Positions 8,569 to 18,098 of a stretch of DNA of 64,000 nt are shown here, in pieces. The translations under genes were made by a program, and so were the position numbers. Each line of letters opens with the position of its first letter. The stretch's first letter is position 1. Below the pieces are notes generated by a model, which was not told the DNA's origin, made no database searches, and worked only from the letters and a program-made list of their open reading frames with translations. Where the stretch lies: NCBI RefSeq assembly GCF_000952155.1, contig NZ_JYON01000004.1, positions 62,001 through 126,000 on the forward strand, in the 5' to 3' direction. The stretch comes from Aliterella atlantica CENA595. Lineage in GTDB: Bacteria; Cyanobacteriota; Cyanobacteriia; Cyanobacteriales; Chroococcidiopsidaceae.

Positions 8569-9573
8569 CTAGCGTTCTCGCTCGTAAATAAACTGTTTAA
8601 ATTCTTGCAGTAGTTGCGGGTTGCGCCAACCTTTATCTCTTTCTTGCTCTAGTATTTCTATCGCTTCTTGAGGCGTAAATGCTTTTTTGTAAGGACGTTC
8701 GCTAGTTAGCGCGTCGTAAATATCAATCATTTGAAAAACCTGAGCTAAGTAAGGAATTTCATCGCCTACTAAGCCATAAGGGTAGCCAGAACCATCCCAG
8801 CGTTCGTGATGGTGGCGGATAATCGGGATAACTCCACGCATTGTCCGCAATGGTTGGCAAATCTTCTCGCCGATTAATACGTGTTGCTTCATAATCTCCC
8901 ATTCTTCGGAGGTGAACTTGCCTTTTTTGAGCAACACGGAGTCAGGAATACCAACTTTGCCAATATCGTGTAAGTATCCACCCCATTGCAAGTTTCGCAT
9001 TTGGGTACGGCTAAGATTCAAAAATTTGCCGAAAGCTTCTCCCCAACTAACTAATCGCTCGCAATGATCGCCTGTATTGGGATCTCGACTTTCAACCGCC
9101 CTAGCCATAGAAAACAATACCTGTTCGGTATGATCTAAATCTTCATTGAGCCGTTTTTGACGGATTAAAGATTTGACACGCGCTGATAATTCTGGGCGAT
9201 CGAATGGTTTGGTTAGAAAATCATCTCCACCAGCTTCTATTCCTCGGATGCGCGATTGTTTGTCATTTAGTGCTGTAATAAAAATTACGGGTATTAACCT
9301 AGTTTGTTCGTCCTGTTTTAATTGCTGGCAAACTTCAAACCCATCCATTTCTGGCATCATGACATCAAGCAAAATTAGATCGGGTTGAATTTTCATTACC
9401 CTTTCTAGGGCAATAGCTCCACTTTCCGCTTCTGAAACTTCGTAGCCTTCCAATGCCAATAGAGCCATTGCTGTCATGCGGTTAGCTGGATAATCGTCAA
9501 CCACAAGAATCTTAGCTGGAGATGAATCAATATCATTTGCTAAGAATTTTTTTGTTTGATAGGTAGAAACCAT
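8569..9573 (-). CDS. Response regulator with HD-GYP phosphodiesterase output
   Basis: A 334-residue two-domain protein. A receiver domain spans about 20-140 with VVDD at 24-27, phosphoacceptor D70 in LILLDVMMPEMDG, and K122 in FLTKPF. A HD-GYP domain follows, with the metal-binding pair H202-D203 in YLHDIGKVGIPD and the HHERWDGSGYP motif at 255-265. HD-GYP enzymes hydrolyse cyclic di-GMP (EC 3.1.4.-), so phosphorylation of D70 probably controls c-di-GMP breakdown. All catalytic residues are visible. No histidine kinase lies next to it, so the partner must be encoded elsewhere. Confidence 0.94.
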   Translation of the reverse strand: MVSTYQTKKFLANDIDSSPAKILVVDDYPANRMTAMALLALEGYEVSEAESGAIALERVMKIQPDLILLDVMMPEMDGFEVCQQLKQDEQTRLIPVIFITALNDKQSRIRGIEAGGDDFLTKPFDRPELSARVKSLIRQKRLNEDLDHTEQVLFSMARAVESRDPNTGDHCERLVSWGEAFGKFLNLSRTQMRNLQWGGYLHDIGKVGIPDSVLLKKGKFTSEEWEIMKQHVLIGEKICQPLRTMRGVIPIIRHHHERWDGSGYPYGLVGDEIPYLAQVFQMIDIYDALTSERPYKKAFTPQEAIEILEQERDKGWRNPQLLQEFKQFIYERER

Positions 9574-10038
9574 TTCTTCATTAATAAAGTTAAAACGACA
9601 TAAGCGTGCAAAAGTAGTTCAATAACCTGCTGAAGTATATATTTGTTTTCAGCGCAATTTCTAACTGTAGTTTTTCCTATAAACCAAGTATAAACCTAGT
9701 AAATAGCTACTCTGCGTTTTAGTAAGTTTTTAAATAATGTATATGTTTTAACATGACTTTATTTTTTATAAATGTTAACTACTAACTTCTAAATATGAAG
9801 AAAAGTGGGTTGGCAAATCCAATCAGACATCATGCAAAGTATAATTATATACTTACTTTATGAAGATTGTATCTGCGTAATGCAAATATGGAGAACCGAG
9901 AAGTTACTAAATTATAGCAGCAGTAATATTTATAGATACTTAGTTAACATAGCTGTGGCGTAAGTTTTTTCACTGATACGTATATCAATTTTTTAAGTCT
10001 ACTATCAGTAAAAATATACTTTCAGGAAATTTTTATTA
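9574..10038. other. A+T-rich intergenic region
   Basis: About 465 bases, strongly A+T-rich, with no open frame of note and no HIP1 site. It lies upstream of the HD-GYP regulator gene and downstream of the mnmD-like gene, so it should contain the regulator's promoter. No hairpin or tRNA stands out. Confidence 0.5.
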
Positions 10039-10926
10039 TTAATAGTCGACAATCTGAGGAAAAGTTAAAGTTTTAGTAAATTGAATGCGTTTTCGCCAAT
10101 GGCTAGTAGTTTCAAGTTGGCTAGTTTGCTGTTCATCTCGCCGTCGCTGCAAAATTACTGAAGCTAGGTCATTTAAACTAGGATCTCGATACGGAATCGC
10201 CGCACGAGTTAGCAGGCGTTCTTGTTCTAGCACAGACAATTGAGGTAGTGGATAATTTGCGGCAATTGTTCCAGGCGATCGCCTACCTAATGCTACTGTC
10301 GAACTAATATGCAATCCTGCTGCTACTAGCGCCGTTCGTACCGCCGCAGCCGAGGAATAAGTCGCAAGAATACCATTGCTAGATAAGCAGTTAGCAACAA
10401 GTTGGATAAATTCTACAGTCCACAACTGCGGACAGTTAGGCGGTGAAAAAGGATCGAGAAAAATTGCCTCTGCTTTCCAGTCTGGTTGTATTAACTTAAT
10501 TGTCGCTCTAGCATCGCCAATTAGTAAAGTTGCTTGTGCAAGATCTGTCTGTACTTGATGCTTAGTTGCAAGTTGAGTAAGAATTTGCTTTGTAGGTTCG
10601 CCCCAAGCACTAAGCAAATCGCGAGCGATCGCACTTTGGGGTACATTTGCGTTAGCTTCTAAAGCTACTATTTCTACACGACAGTGAGGATTAATTGCCC
10701 AAATCTTGGCTAAAGCAGCAGCAGTATTGTAGCCCAGACCGTAACAAACATCTAATAACCTAACTTGTGGCGCTAAAGCCTGTTTATCTAGCTTTGTTGG
10801 TGCAACGAACTTAAGTTCCGCTTCTTGACGCGCACCAAAATGACTGTGAAATGTCTCGCCAAATTCATCAGAATAGAACGTAGCGGAGCCATCTGCTGTA
10901 AGTTGAGGGATAAAGCGATCGCTCAT
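10039..10926 (-). CDS. MnmC/MnmD-like tRNA U34 methyltransferase
   Basis: A 295-residue protein with the MnmC methyltransferase-domain pattern: the opening ATFYSDEFGETFHSHFGA, the SAM-binding DVCYGLGYNTAAAL near 78-91, an acidic EALEAN-type strand, and AIFLDPFSPPNCPQLW near 164-180. MnmD uses SAM to convert nm5U to mnm5U at the tRNA wobble position. The oxidase half found in enterobacterial MnmC is absent, as in stand-alone MnmD. It is transcribed away from the divergent sulfurtransferase gene, with a dispersed G-rich repeat just upstream of its start. Confidence 0.83.
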   Translation of the reverse strand: MSDRFIPQLTADGSATFYSDEFGETFHSHFGARQEAELKFVAPTKLDKQALAPQVRLLDVCYGLGYNTAAALAKIWAINPHCRVEIVALEANANVPQSAIARDLLSAWGEPTKQILTQLATKHQVQTDLAQATLLIGDARATIKLIQPDWKAEAIFLDPFSPPNCPQLWTVEFIQLVANCLSSNGILATYSSAAAVRTALVAAGLHISSTVALGRRSPGTIAANYPLPQLSVLEQERLLTRAAIPYRDPSLNDLASVILQRRRDEQQTSQLETTSHWRKRIQFTKTLTFPQIVDY

Positions 10927-10927
10927 A

Positions 10928-10955
10928 GGGGATAAGGGGGACTACAGGGGGATCT
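10928..10955. repeat. Dispersed G-rich repeat, copy 2 of 3
   Basis: 28 bases containing GGGACTACAGGGGGATCT, matching copies at 1991-2016 and 56661-56686. Here it lies between two divergent genes, directly upstream of the mnmD-like start. Confidence 0.7.
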
Positions 10956-10995
10956 CTATTGACTCTAAAATATTTGCAATATAGATAATTTTTTT

Positions 10996-11811
10996 ATGGA
11001 TAATTTGCCTGTAGTTTCTGCTTCGTGGCTTTACGAACATATTGGCGAGGAAAAAATTGCGATCGCTGATTGTCGTTTTTCCTTGGCAAATCCACAACTA
11101 GGACAGCAACAATACCAACTTAGTCACATTCCTGGCGCACACTACCTAGATTTAAATTCGGATCTATCTAGTCCAGTGCAAAAACATGGCGGTAGACATC
11201 CTTTACCCGATTTTAATCAATTAGCAGCAAAGCTATCAGCAATGGGAGTAGATAGTCAAACTCTAGTTGTAGCTTACGATGACTCGCGCTTTGCCTTTGC
11301 GGCGCGTTTGTGGTGGCTATTGCGCTATATGGGACACAAACGAGTTGCTGTTTTAGATGGTGGCTTTAAAGCTTGGCAAGTGCAAGGATACCCTATTAGC
11401 GATGAAGTTCCCCAGTCGCAACCAGCTAAGTTTGATTGGCAATTACAACCAGCTTATGCAGTAGACATCGATATTGTTAAAGCCCGTAAAGACTTGCCAA
11501 ATGTGGCGCTAGTAGACGCTAGAGAAAGCGATCGCTATCGCGGTATCAGCGAACCTATAGATCCGGTTGCTGGGCATATTCTTGGCGCTGTTAACTACCC
11601 CTGGCAAGATGTTTCTACTCCTGACGGTTATTTACGCCCCCAGTCTGCACAAAGCGATCGCTGGCAAGAATTAAAAGGTGCTGAAGAAATTATTGTTTAC
11701 TGCGGTTCGGGCGTTACAGCCTGCGTTGACTTATTATCTTTACAACTAGCCGGAATTAATACAGGTAAGCTTTATGTTGGTAGCTGGAGCGATTGGTGTT
11801 CGTACTCTTAA
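10996..11811 (+). CDS. Sulfurtransferase (tandem rhodanese, 3-mercaptopyruvate type)
   Basis: A 271-residue protein of two rhodanese domains. The first (about 8-130) has the diagnostic HIPGAHYLDLNSDLS and YDDSRFAFAARLWWLLRYMG. The second (about 150-271) carries the catalytic Cys C236 in YCGSGVTAC. The loop CGSGVTA is the form typical of 3-mercaptopyruvate sulfurtransferase, whereas thiosulfate enzymes usually have CRKGVTA, so the mercaptopyruvate donor is preferred. It moves sulfane sulfur to cyanide or thiol acceptors in the cytosol. It is divergent from the mnmD-like gene and not in an obvious operon. Confidence 0.9.
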   Translation: MDNLPVVSASWLYEHIGEEKIAIADCRFSLANPQLGQQQYQLSHIPGAHYLDLNSDLSSPVQKHGGRHPLPDFNQLAAKLSAMGVDSQTLVVAYDDSRFAFAARLWWLLRYMGHKRVAVLDGGFKAWQVQGYPISDEVPQSQPAKFDWQLQPAYAVDIDIVKARKDLPNVALVDARESDRYRGISEPIDPVAGHILGAVNYPWQDVSTPDGYLRPQSAQSDRWQELKGAEEIIVYCGSGVTACVDLLSLQLAGINTGKLYVGSWSDWCSYS

Positions 11812-12203
11812 TTTTTGTCGTTTAATAGATAGCCAATACAATGCCCGCGTCTGCTTCCCTTATCTCCAAACGTTAATTTATAAGCAACTGCTTGATTTCC
11901 TTGCACTTAACGTCTATACCAGGATAAGGGGAGCGCTATGCAGCGTTGCCTAAAACGTTAACTACCTCAATTTCCCAGTAAATTTGAGCTAGCTGACCGA
12001 ATCTACTGCGTCTATCCTTAACATAAAGTTATAAATTAATATGTTTCTATTATCAAATTGTCAATTAATTCAAAAAACAGATATATTTTAGTTAAATAAT
12101 CGCTCGGAATATATTTTTATTTTCTATCAAGGGCATTAGCTCTAAATTGCTATAACTGACTACTTAACTTAACTTTTACTTAAATTATTAGGTGCGTTTT
12201 TCT
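11812..12203. other. Intergenic region upstream of the NYN-domain gene
   Basis: About 390 bases without a supported gene, becoming very A+T-rich towards 12040-12190. It ends with AGGTG at 12190-12194, a ribosome binding site nine bases before the ATG at 12204. Confidence 0.5.
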
Positions 12204-12725
12204 ATGTCTTGCTTAATGAACCGTCTGTCTATTTTTGTAGACGGCAATAATATGTTTTATGCCCAGCAAAAAAATGGGTGGTTTTTCGATCCAAGAAGAG
12301 TATTAGAATTTTTAAGAAAAGAGAAACCAGACACAGAATTAATTAATGCTTTTTGGTACACCGGATTAAAAGATCCTCAAGATCAAAGAGGCTTTCGAGA
12401 TGCGCTAATTAGTCTAGGATATACAGTAAGAACAAAAATACTTAAAGAATATTACGATGATACTTCGGGTCGCTACTCGCAAAAAGCGAATTTAGATATA
12501 GAAATTGTTATAGATATGTTTAATACAGTAGAGCAGTACGACCGAGTAGTATTATTTAGCGGTGATGGCGATTTTGAAAGAGCGATAGAATTGTTAAGAT
12601 CGAAAAGCACGCATATTACAGTAGTTTCTACAGAAGGGATGATTGCTAGAGAATTACGGAACGTGACTGATAGATATATAGATTTAAATGATATTCGCGG
12701 ACAGATAGAAAAGACCGATTTATAA
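12204..12725 (+). CDS. LabA-like NYN domain protein (putative RNase)
   Basis: 173 residues from the ATG at 12204, which is preceded by AGGTG. A GTG at 12192 lies inside that ribosome site and an ATG at 12216 is also possible. The NYN/PIN-like core shows SIFVDGNNMFY at the start, NLDIEIVIDMFN near the middle and VLFSGDGDFERAIELLRSKS later, giving the conserved acidic residues of a metal-dependent nuclease. The family includes LabA, which affects circadian output in Synechococcus, and many uncharacterised paralogues. Direct activity is not established, so a general LabA-like label is safest. Confidence 0.9.
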   Translation: MSCLMNRLSIFVDGNNMFYAQQKNGWFFDPRRVLEFLRKEKPDTELINAFWYTGLKDPQDQRGFRDALISLGYTVRTKILKEYYDDTSGRYSQKANLDIEIVIDMFNTVEQYDRVVLFSGDGDFERAIELLRSKSTHITVVSTEGMIARELRNVTDRYIDLNDIRGQIEKTDL

Positions 12726-12767
12726 AAAAACCTAAAAGTAAACTAAGCTAAAGCAGGAGTTAGCAAA

Positions 12768-14366
12768 ATGCAGAACCAACAAGACCGAGTAATTATTTTT
12801 GACACCACATTGAGAGACGGCGAACAATGTCCTGGTGCAACTTTAAATGTGGATGAAAAGTTGTTGATTGCCAAGCAATTAGCAAGATTAGGAGTAGATG
12901 TAATTGAAGCAGGTTTCGCTTTTGCAAGTCCTGGAGACTTTGAAGCAGTCAAAAGAGTTGCCGAAACAGTAGGAACAGAAGATGGACCAGTAATTTGCTC
13001 TTTGTCAAGGGCAATTAAAGCTGATATTAAAGCTTCAGCCGAAGCCTTGAAGCCAGCAGCACACGGCAGAATTCACACCTTTATTTCTACCTCGGATATT
13101 CACTTAGAGTATCAACTAAAGAAAACTAGAGCCGAGGTACTAGCGATCGCTGAGGAAATGGTAGCCTATGCTAAGTCCTTTATGGACGATGTAGAGTTTT
13201 CCACAATGGACGCTACGCGCACCGATCCAGAATATTTGTACCAAGTATTAGAAAGAGCGATCGCCGCAGGTGCAACAACAATTAATATTCCCGATACAGT
13301 TGGCTACACTACGCCTAGCGAATTTGGCGATTTAATCAGGGGAATTAAAGCCAACGTCCCGAATATCGATAAAGCAATTATTTCCGTTCACGGACATAAC
13401 GATATTGGTTTGGGTGTTGCTAACTTCCTAGAAGCAGTAAAAAATGGCGCAAGACAGCTAGAATGCGCGATTAACGGAATTGGCGAACGCGCTGGAAATA
13501 CCGCCCTAGAAGAAATAGTTATGGCTTTGCACGTCCGCAGACAATATTTCAATCCATATTTAGGACGCGCACCCGAATCAGAAGCACCGCTAACTAATAT
13601 TGACACCCGCCAAATATATAAGACTTCGCGCTTGGTTTCCAACTTGACGGGAATGCTGGTACAGCCAAATAAAGCAATTGTCGGTGCAAATGCTTTCGCC
13701 CACGAATCGGGGATTCACCAAGACGGCGTATTGAAAAATCGCCTCACCTACGAAATTATGGATGCTGCCTCGATCGGATTAACAGATAATCAGATCGTAT
13801 TGGGTAAGCATTCTGGGCGTAACGCCTTCCGCACGCGTTTGAAAGAATTGGGCTTCGATTTGCCAGAAGGAGAACTAAATAAAGCCTTTTTGAAGTTCAA
13901 AGAATTGGCAGATAAGAAAAAAGAAATATCTGACTGGGATTTAGAAGCGATCGCTAATGACGAAATGCAGTCTAGTCCAGAAATCTTTCGGGTGGAACTC
14001 GTTCAGGTATCTTGCGGCGATCGCGCCCAACCTACAGCTACAGTAACGCTCAGAACACCAGACGGTCAAGAATTGACAGATGCAGCGATCGGTACTGGAC
14101 CTGTAGACGCGGTATATAAGGCAATTAATCGCGTAGTTAACGTACCCAACCAATTGATTGAATTTTCCGTCCAATCAGTGACAGCGGGAATTGATGCCAT
14201 TGGCGAAGTCACAATTAGGTTGCGTCACAACGAACGAGTATTTTCCGGTCATGCGGCAAATACAGACATTATCGTTGCTTCCGCCCAAGCTTATGTCAAT
14301 GCTTTGAACAGGTTATATGGTTCCTTGCAGCAGGAAAAGCGATCGCAAATGGCACAAGAAGTTTAA
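12768..14366 (+). CDS. leuA: 2-isopropylmalate synthase
   Basis: A 532-residue enzyme that condenses acetyl-CoA with 2-oxoisovalerate, the first committed step of leucine synthesis. The catalytic TIM barrel opens with [16 protein letters not shown], shows the metal-binding HGHND near 211 and the GIGERAGN loop, and is followed by the HESGIHQDG linker. The C-terminal regulatory domain (about 400-520), where leucine inhibits, is present. The length is typical of the long bacterial LeuA type. A strong hairpin at 14381-14415 ends the transcript. The other leu genes are not adjacent, as is usual in cyanobacteria. Confidence 0.96.
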   Translation: MQNQQDRVIIFDTTLRDGEQCPGATLNVDEKLLIAKQLARLGVDVIEAGFAFASPGDFEAVKRVAETVGTEDGPVICSLSRAIKADIKASAEALKPAAHGRIHTFISTSDIHLEYQLKKTRAEVLAIAEEMVAYAKSFMDDVEFSTMDATRTDPEYLYQVLERAIAAGATTINIPDTVGYTTPSEFGDLIRGIKANVPNIDKAIISVHGHNDIGLGVANFLEAVKNGARQLECAINGIGERAGNTALEEIVMALHVRRQYFNPYLGRAPESEAPLTNIDTRQIYKTSRLVSNLTGMLVQPNKAIVGANAFAHESGIHQDGVLKNRLTYEIMDAASIGLTDNQIVLGKHSGRNAFRTRLKELGFDLPEGELNKAFLKFKELADKKKEISDWDLEAIANDEMQSSPEIFRVELVQVSCGDRAQPTATVTLRTPDGQELTDAAIGTGPVDAVYKAINRVVNVPNQLIEFSVQSVTAGIDAIGEVTIRLRHNERVFSGHAANTDIIVASAQAYVNALNRLYGSLQQEKRSQMAQEV

Positions 14367-14380
14367 AATCAAATAACTGA

Positions 14381-14415
14381 AAAATGGGCGTACTTAAATT
14401 AAGTGCGCCTATTTT
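14381..14415 (+). terminator. Rho-independent terminator after leuA
   Basis: A near-continuous hairpin of about 17 pairs, with two G-T wobbles, that pairs AAAATGGGCG on the left with CGCCTATTTT on the right and ends in TTTT. It lies 15 bases after the leuA stop. Confidence 0.75.
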
Positions 14416-14447
14416 GCTAAAGTCGTTTAACTGCAAGACTGAATATT

Positions 14448-15248
14448 ATGGGTGAGGAGATATTTGCCAAAGAAAGGCAATTTCACGACCAATGGGCATC
14501 GACAATCGATATAGATGGTATCAACGTCAAAGATTACTTTGAGGCGTGTACAGCCCCCGAAAATCGCTTTATATTGCGCCATTTAGGCGATGTACGTGGC
14601 AAGAAATTATTAGATTTAGGTTGCGGTGCTGGGGAAAATAGCGTTTATTTTGCTAAAAGAGGCGCATTATGCGTTGCTTCTGATTACTCGCCAGGAATGG
14701 TAGAAGTAGCTATGCAACTAGCAGAGGCTAACGGAGTTAAAATTGAGGGCAGAACCATGAATGCGATCGCTCTTGATTGTCCTGACAACACCTTTGATAT
14801 CGTCTATGCTGCCAATTTGCTGCATCATTTACCCAATCCTCATGCAGCGATTAAAGAAATGCACCGCGTTCTCAAGCCTGGCGGAAAAGCTTGTTTTTGG
14901 GACCCTTTGAAGCACAACCCAATTATTAATGTATATCGGCGGATTGCAACGTCAGTAAGAACAGAAGACGAAACACCGTTAGATATTAATATAGTTAACT
15001 TTGTAGAATCGCAGTTTGCTAAAACTACTTACGACACATTTTGGCTAGCAACATTGTGGATTTTCTTACAATTTTATCTAATCGAAAAAGTAGATCCAAA
15101 CAAAGAGCGCTATTGGAAGAAAATCATTATCGAACAAGCAAGATTGCAACCCCAGTATCGACGCTTAGAAAAGTTAGATTTAATTTTGAAACAGCTTCCT
15201 CTAATGAAGCGTTTCGCCTGGAACTTAGCTGTAGTTGCGATGAAGTAG
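14448..15248 (+). CDS. Class I SAM-dependent methyltransferase
   Basis: A 266-residue protein with a methyltransferase type 11 core. Motif I is LLDLGCGAGENSVYFAKRGA, followed by an acidic ASDYS strand, DIVYAANLLHHLPNPHAAIKE and MHRVLKPGGKACFWDP. The C-terminal third (about 175-266) is helical and poorly conserved, and may select the substrate. The core resembles ubiquinone/menaquinone-type and small-molecule methyltransferases, but the substrate cannot be told. Its last 24 bases overlap the 3' end of the opposite-strand ParD-like gene. Confidence 0.88.
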   Translation: MGEEIFAKERQFHDQWASTIDIDGINVKDYFEACTAPENRFILRHLGDVRGKKLLDLGCGAGENSVYFAKRGALCVASDYSPGMVEVAMQLAEANGVKIEGRTMNAIALDCPDNTFDIVYAANLLHHLPNPHAAIKEMHRVLKPGGKACFWDPLKHNPIINVYRRIATSVRTEDETPLDINIVNFVESQFAKTTYDTFWLATLWIFLQFYLIEKVDPNKERYWKKIIIEQARLQPQYRRLEKLDLILKQLPLMKRFAWNLAVVAMK

Positions 15249-15473
15249 ATAATCAATAAAGGTTTCGCCATCAATTCCTTCTCCACATTCAAGGGATGCA
15301 ATTCCTTCATCAACTTTTATACGAGTTTCAATTGCCCATTGTTCATCTGCTTTATCTTGTTCTTCTAACAAATCCAACGCTGCTTGAATTACATCGTCTA
15401 CAGTTTGATACTGACGGCTTTGCAGTTTAGCGTGAATCAACGCTTCCTGTTCTGGTTTAAGAGTAATATTCAT
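15225..15473 (-). CDS. ParD-like antitoxin without a toxin partner
   Basis: An 82-residue protein. The N-terminal half, MNITLKPEQEALIHAKLQSG-like with YQTVDDVIQAALDLLEEQD, is the ribbon-helix-helix signature of ParD-type antitoxins. The acidic second half, ending in FIDYLLHRN, would wrap a ParE toxin. The place downstream where parE normally lies is instead the 3' end of a methyltransferase gene on the other strand, with a 24-base overlap. It is therefore an orphan, either a remnant or a regulator acting alone. The gene just upstream is a GNAT acetyltransferase in another family. Confidence 0.82.
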   Translation of the reverse strand: MNITLKPEQEALIHAKLQSRQYQTVDDVIQAALDLLEEQDKADEQWAIETRIKVDEGIASLECGEGIDGETFIDYLLHRNYS

Positions 15474-15512
15474 CTGTTATTCCTTTAGCGGCTTATATAA
15501 TAAGAGTATTTT

Positions 15513-15959
15513 TTAGGACTGGCTACTAGCATTAGAAATAACCATCATGCGCTCAGGTAATGGTAAATTCTTAAACCCAAATTGACGATAAAGTTCATGA
15601 GCATCTGCTGTCGATAGTAACAAAGTTCTTAAATTTTGAAGTTCTGGGTGTTCTAAAATTGATTTTATTAACCACTTTCCTAAACCTTTTCCTCTGTAAG
15701 CTTCTATAATAAAAATATCTGCAAAATAAGCGAAAGTTGCATAATCAGAAATTACTCTAGCAAAACCAATTTGTTCATTTAAGTCGTAAACACCAAAACA
15801 TAGAGAATTATTTATCGATTTTTCAATAACAGGTATCAATATATCTTCAGCCCAATAAGAAGTTTTAAGGAAATTATAGATTTTTGTTATATCTAACTTA
15901 GATTTATCGGTGCTAAGTGAAATCTCATGTCGGCGCTCGTGATGTATTTCGTAAATCAT
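15513..15959 (-). CDS. GNAT family N-acetyltransferase
   Basis: 148 residues with the GNAT core. Strands leading to IGFARVISDYATFAYFADIFI precede the acetyl-CoA pyrophosphate loop EAYRGKGLGKWLIKSIL (Q/RxxGxG type), and the last part HELYRQFGFKNLP is the usual C-terminal motif. The substrate is unknown. It lies 39 bases upstream of the ParD-like gene on the same strand. TacT-type GNAT toxins pair with RHH antitoxins, but the usual order puts the antitoxin first, whereas here the RHH gene is downstream, so a toxin role is only a weak possibility. Confidence 0.88.
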   Translation of the reverse strand: MIYEIHHERRHEISLSTDKSKLDITKIYNFLKTSYWAEDILIPVIEKSINNSLCFGVYDLNEQIGFARVISDYATFAYFADIFIIEAYRGKGLGKWLIKSILEHPELQNLRTLLLSTADAHELYRQFGFKNLPLPERMMVISNASSQS

Positions 15960-16113
15960 TATTTACTTAAGGTTATCTATACTATTGCTACAAAATTATG
16001 TTGGCTCTAGTCAACATAGTTAAAATGACAATATTTTAATTTCTTAAGTACAATCAATAGCCTATATGCAAATTCAATCAAAACCTTTAAAAATACCGCT
16101 TTGGAACTAGACT

Positions 16114-16413
16114 TTAATTCGTCTCATCTTCTGGCAAATCACCCAAACCCGTAATAGCTTCAAGAATTACTTCCATCTTGGCTTGTAAGCGATTGAACTG
16201 CTGTTCCAATCGGTCAAATCGGCTATCAATGCGATCGAATCTCATATTAACCATCTCAAACTGCTTGTCTATGTGGTTTTCCATTGCAGCAAATCCCTCA
16301 CTGATTCTACCATCAGGCTCCATATCTAATTCAAGTGTTTTGATCCGCTCGGCAGCGTTAGCTAGCTGTCGTCGAAGTTGGTTAATGCGCTTATTTTGCT
16401 CTTGTTCGCTCAT
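16114..16413 (-). CDS. Small coiled-coil protein, unknown function
   Basis: 99 residues, almost wholly predicted helix. The N-terminal part, EQEQNKRINQLRRQLANAAE, and a later run of heptads with F/I/L at spaced positions (MRFDRIDSRFDRLEQQFNRL) suggest a long parallel coiled coil, with hydrophobic residues about every 3.5. Such proteins are common in cyanobacteria as unnamed hypothetical proteins. There is no signal peptide or membrane segment. It stands divergent from the RecQ-like helicase gene and no function follows from context. Confidence 0.7.
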   Translation of the reverse strand: MSEQEQNKRINQLRRQLANAAERIKTLELDMEPDGRISEGFAAMENHIDKQFEMVNMRFDRIDSRFDRLEQQFNRLQAKMEVILEAITGLGDLPEDETN

Positions 16414-16593
16414 GCGTTAAACTCCAAGGAGAATGAAAAATTTTCTTTCCCCTGGCTGGTGCGAACAGCTAGGGGATTAGTTTTATTATCCGTTCCTAAT
16501 AAACTAATCAAGTATTAAACATTCGTTTCCTATCTGCCCCTTTTGTGTTTGGAGCAAGATACTTTTAATATTACTAAAAAATCCGCTTATATT

Positions 16594-18030
16594 ATGAATC
16601 ACTCTGAAACAACATTATTGAAAGACATTCGTACTAAGTTAAAAGAAATTTGGGGATATGATGACTTTAGAGCGCCTCAAAGGGAAATTGTCAGTAGCCT
16701 AATATCTCAGCAAGATGCTTTGGTGGTAATGCCAACAGGTGGAGGGAAATCAATTTGTTTTCAGCTTCCTGCCTTAATGCAAACTGGACTGACGTTAGTA
16801 GTTTCGCCCTTAGTAGCATTAATGGAAAATCAGGTGAAAGAACTGCGCGATCGCCAATTACCAGCAGCATTATTACACAGCGAATTACCCAGCCAACAAA
16901 AATGGCAAACTTTACAGTTATTAGATAAGCAACAACTAAGATTACTCTACTTATCCCCAGAAACATTACTCAGTCAAAAAGTATGGGAAAAACTATGCAA
17001 TCCGCAATTAAAAATAAACGGCATAATCCTCGACGAAGCGCATTGCCTAGTCCAGTGGGGAGACACATTTAGACCAGCTTATAGACGATTAGGGGCAGTA
17101 AGACCAGCATTATTAAAAAATAAACCACAAGGGACAAAAATAGCGATCGCCGCTTTCACAGCAACAGCCGACACCGAAGCCCAAAAAACCATCACCCAAG
17201 TCTTACAACTACAATCTCCAGCAATATTCAAACAAAATCCCTACAGACAAAACTTACACCTGAAAGTCCAAATAGCTTGGACACCCAAAGGACGCAAACA
17301 ACAGCTATTAAACGTAATTCAAGCCAAACCAGAACAAACAGGCTTAATATACGTTCGCACTAGACGAGACAGCGAAAATTTAGCCGAATGGCTAACTAAC
17401 TTAGGTCATACAACAGCAGCCTATCACGCAGGCTTAAGCCCAGAAGAACGCAGACAAATTGAAAACCACTGGCTAACTAGCAAAATACCCTTCGTTATTT
17501 GTACCTCAGCCTTTGGTATGGGCATAAACCAGCCTCACGTGCGCTGGGTAGTGCATTTTCACCCACCATTATTACTATCAGAATACGTGCAAGAAATAGG
17601 ACGAGCAGGAAGAGACGGCAAAGACAGCATCGCCATAACCTTAATTAGCGAACCTACAGGATGGCTAGATCCAGAAGACAAACAAAGGCAGAAGTTCTTC
17701 GAGGAAAAAATGCGATCGCACTATTCCAGCGCCCAACAACTAGCCAAAAAGCTACCAGTGCAAGGCGAAGTCAGCACAATAGCAAGACAACACAAAGAAG
17801 GAGCGATCGCTCTATCCTTACTGCATAGCACCAACCAACTAGAATGGCTAGATCCGTTCCACTATCAAATCCATCCACCCATAAAAATCAAACCACCAGC
17901 CCACTTTCCCGCCGCCCAACAAATGACCAAATACCTAACAACCAAACAATGCCGTTGGCAATATTTACTCAACGCCTTCGGATTCGCCTCAGAAATATCC
18001 AAGTGCGGACACTGCGACAACTGCCAGTAA
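16594..18030 (+). CDS. RecQ-family ATP-dependent DNA helicase (short form)
   Basis: 478 residues from ATG 16594; a TTG at 16543 would add 17 unlike residues. Superfamily 2 motifs appear in order: FRAPQREIV (motif 0), VVMPTGGGKSICFQLPAL (Walker A), ILDEAHCLVQWGDTFRPAY (DEAH), AFTATAD, TGLIYVRTRR, and GMGINQPHVRWVVHF with QEIGRAGRDG (motif VI). The C-terminal CRWQYLLNAFG then CGHCDNC forms the RecQ zinc-binding module. The winged-helix and HRDC domains of E. coli RecQ are absent. It probably unwinds DNA 3' to 5' in repair. It converges on pheS. Confidence 0.9.
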   Translation: MNHSETTLLKDIRTKLKEIWGYDDFRAPQREIVSSLISQQDALVVMPTGGGKSICFQLPALMQTGLTLVVSPLVALMENQVKELRDRQLPAALLHSELPSQQKWQTLQLLDKQQLRLLYLSPETLLSQKVWEKLCNPQLKINGIILDEAHCLVQWGDTFRPAYRRLGAVRPALLKNKPQGTKIAIAAFTATADTEAQKTITQVLQLQSPAIFKQNPYRQNLHLKVQIAWTPKGRKQQLLNVIQAKPEQTGLIYVRTRRDSENLAEWLTNLGHTTAAYHAGLSPEERRQIENHWLTSKIPFVICTSAFGMGINQPHVRWVVHFHPPLLLSEYVQEIGRAGRDGKDSIAITLISEPTGWLDPEDKQRQKFFEEKMRSHYSSAQQLAKKLPVQGEVSTIARQHKEGAIALSLLHSTNQLEWLDPFHYQIHPPIKIKPPAHFPAAQQMTKYLTTKQCRWQYLLNAFGFASEISKCGHCDNCQ

Positions 18031-18098
18031 AATCGAGAATCCCCTCTCCTCTCATCTCTCTGCGTCCTCTACGGCTTCGCTTCGCTGACGCGGTTCTT

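Noticed and set aside
18056-18098. A possible terminator between the RecQ-like gene and pheS (GCGTC and GACGC arms)
   Set aside because: The arms are only five bases and lie 20 bases apart, and no T-run follows. This stretch looks like a common cyanobacterial intergenic repeat instead.
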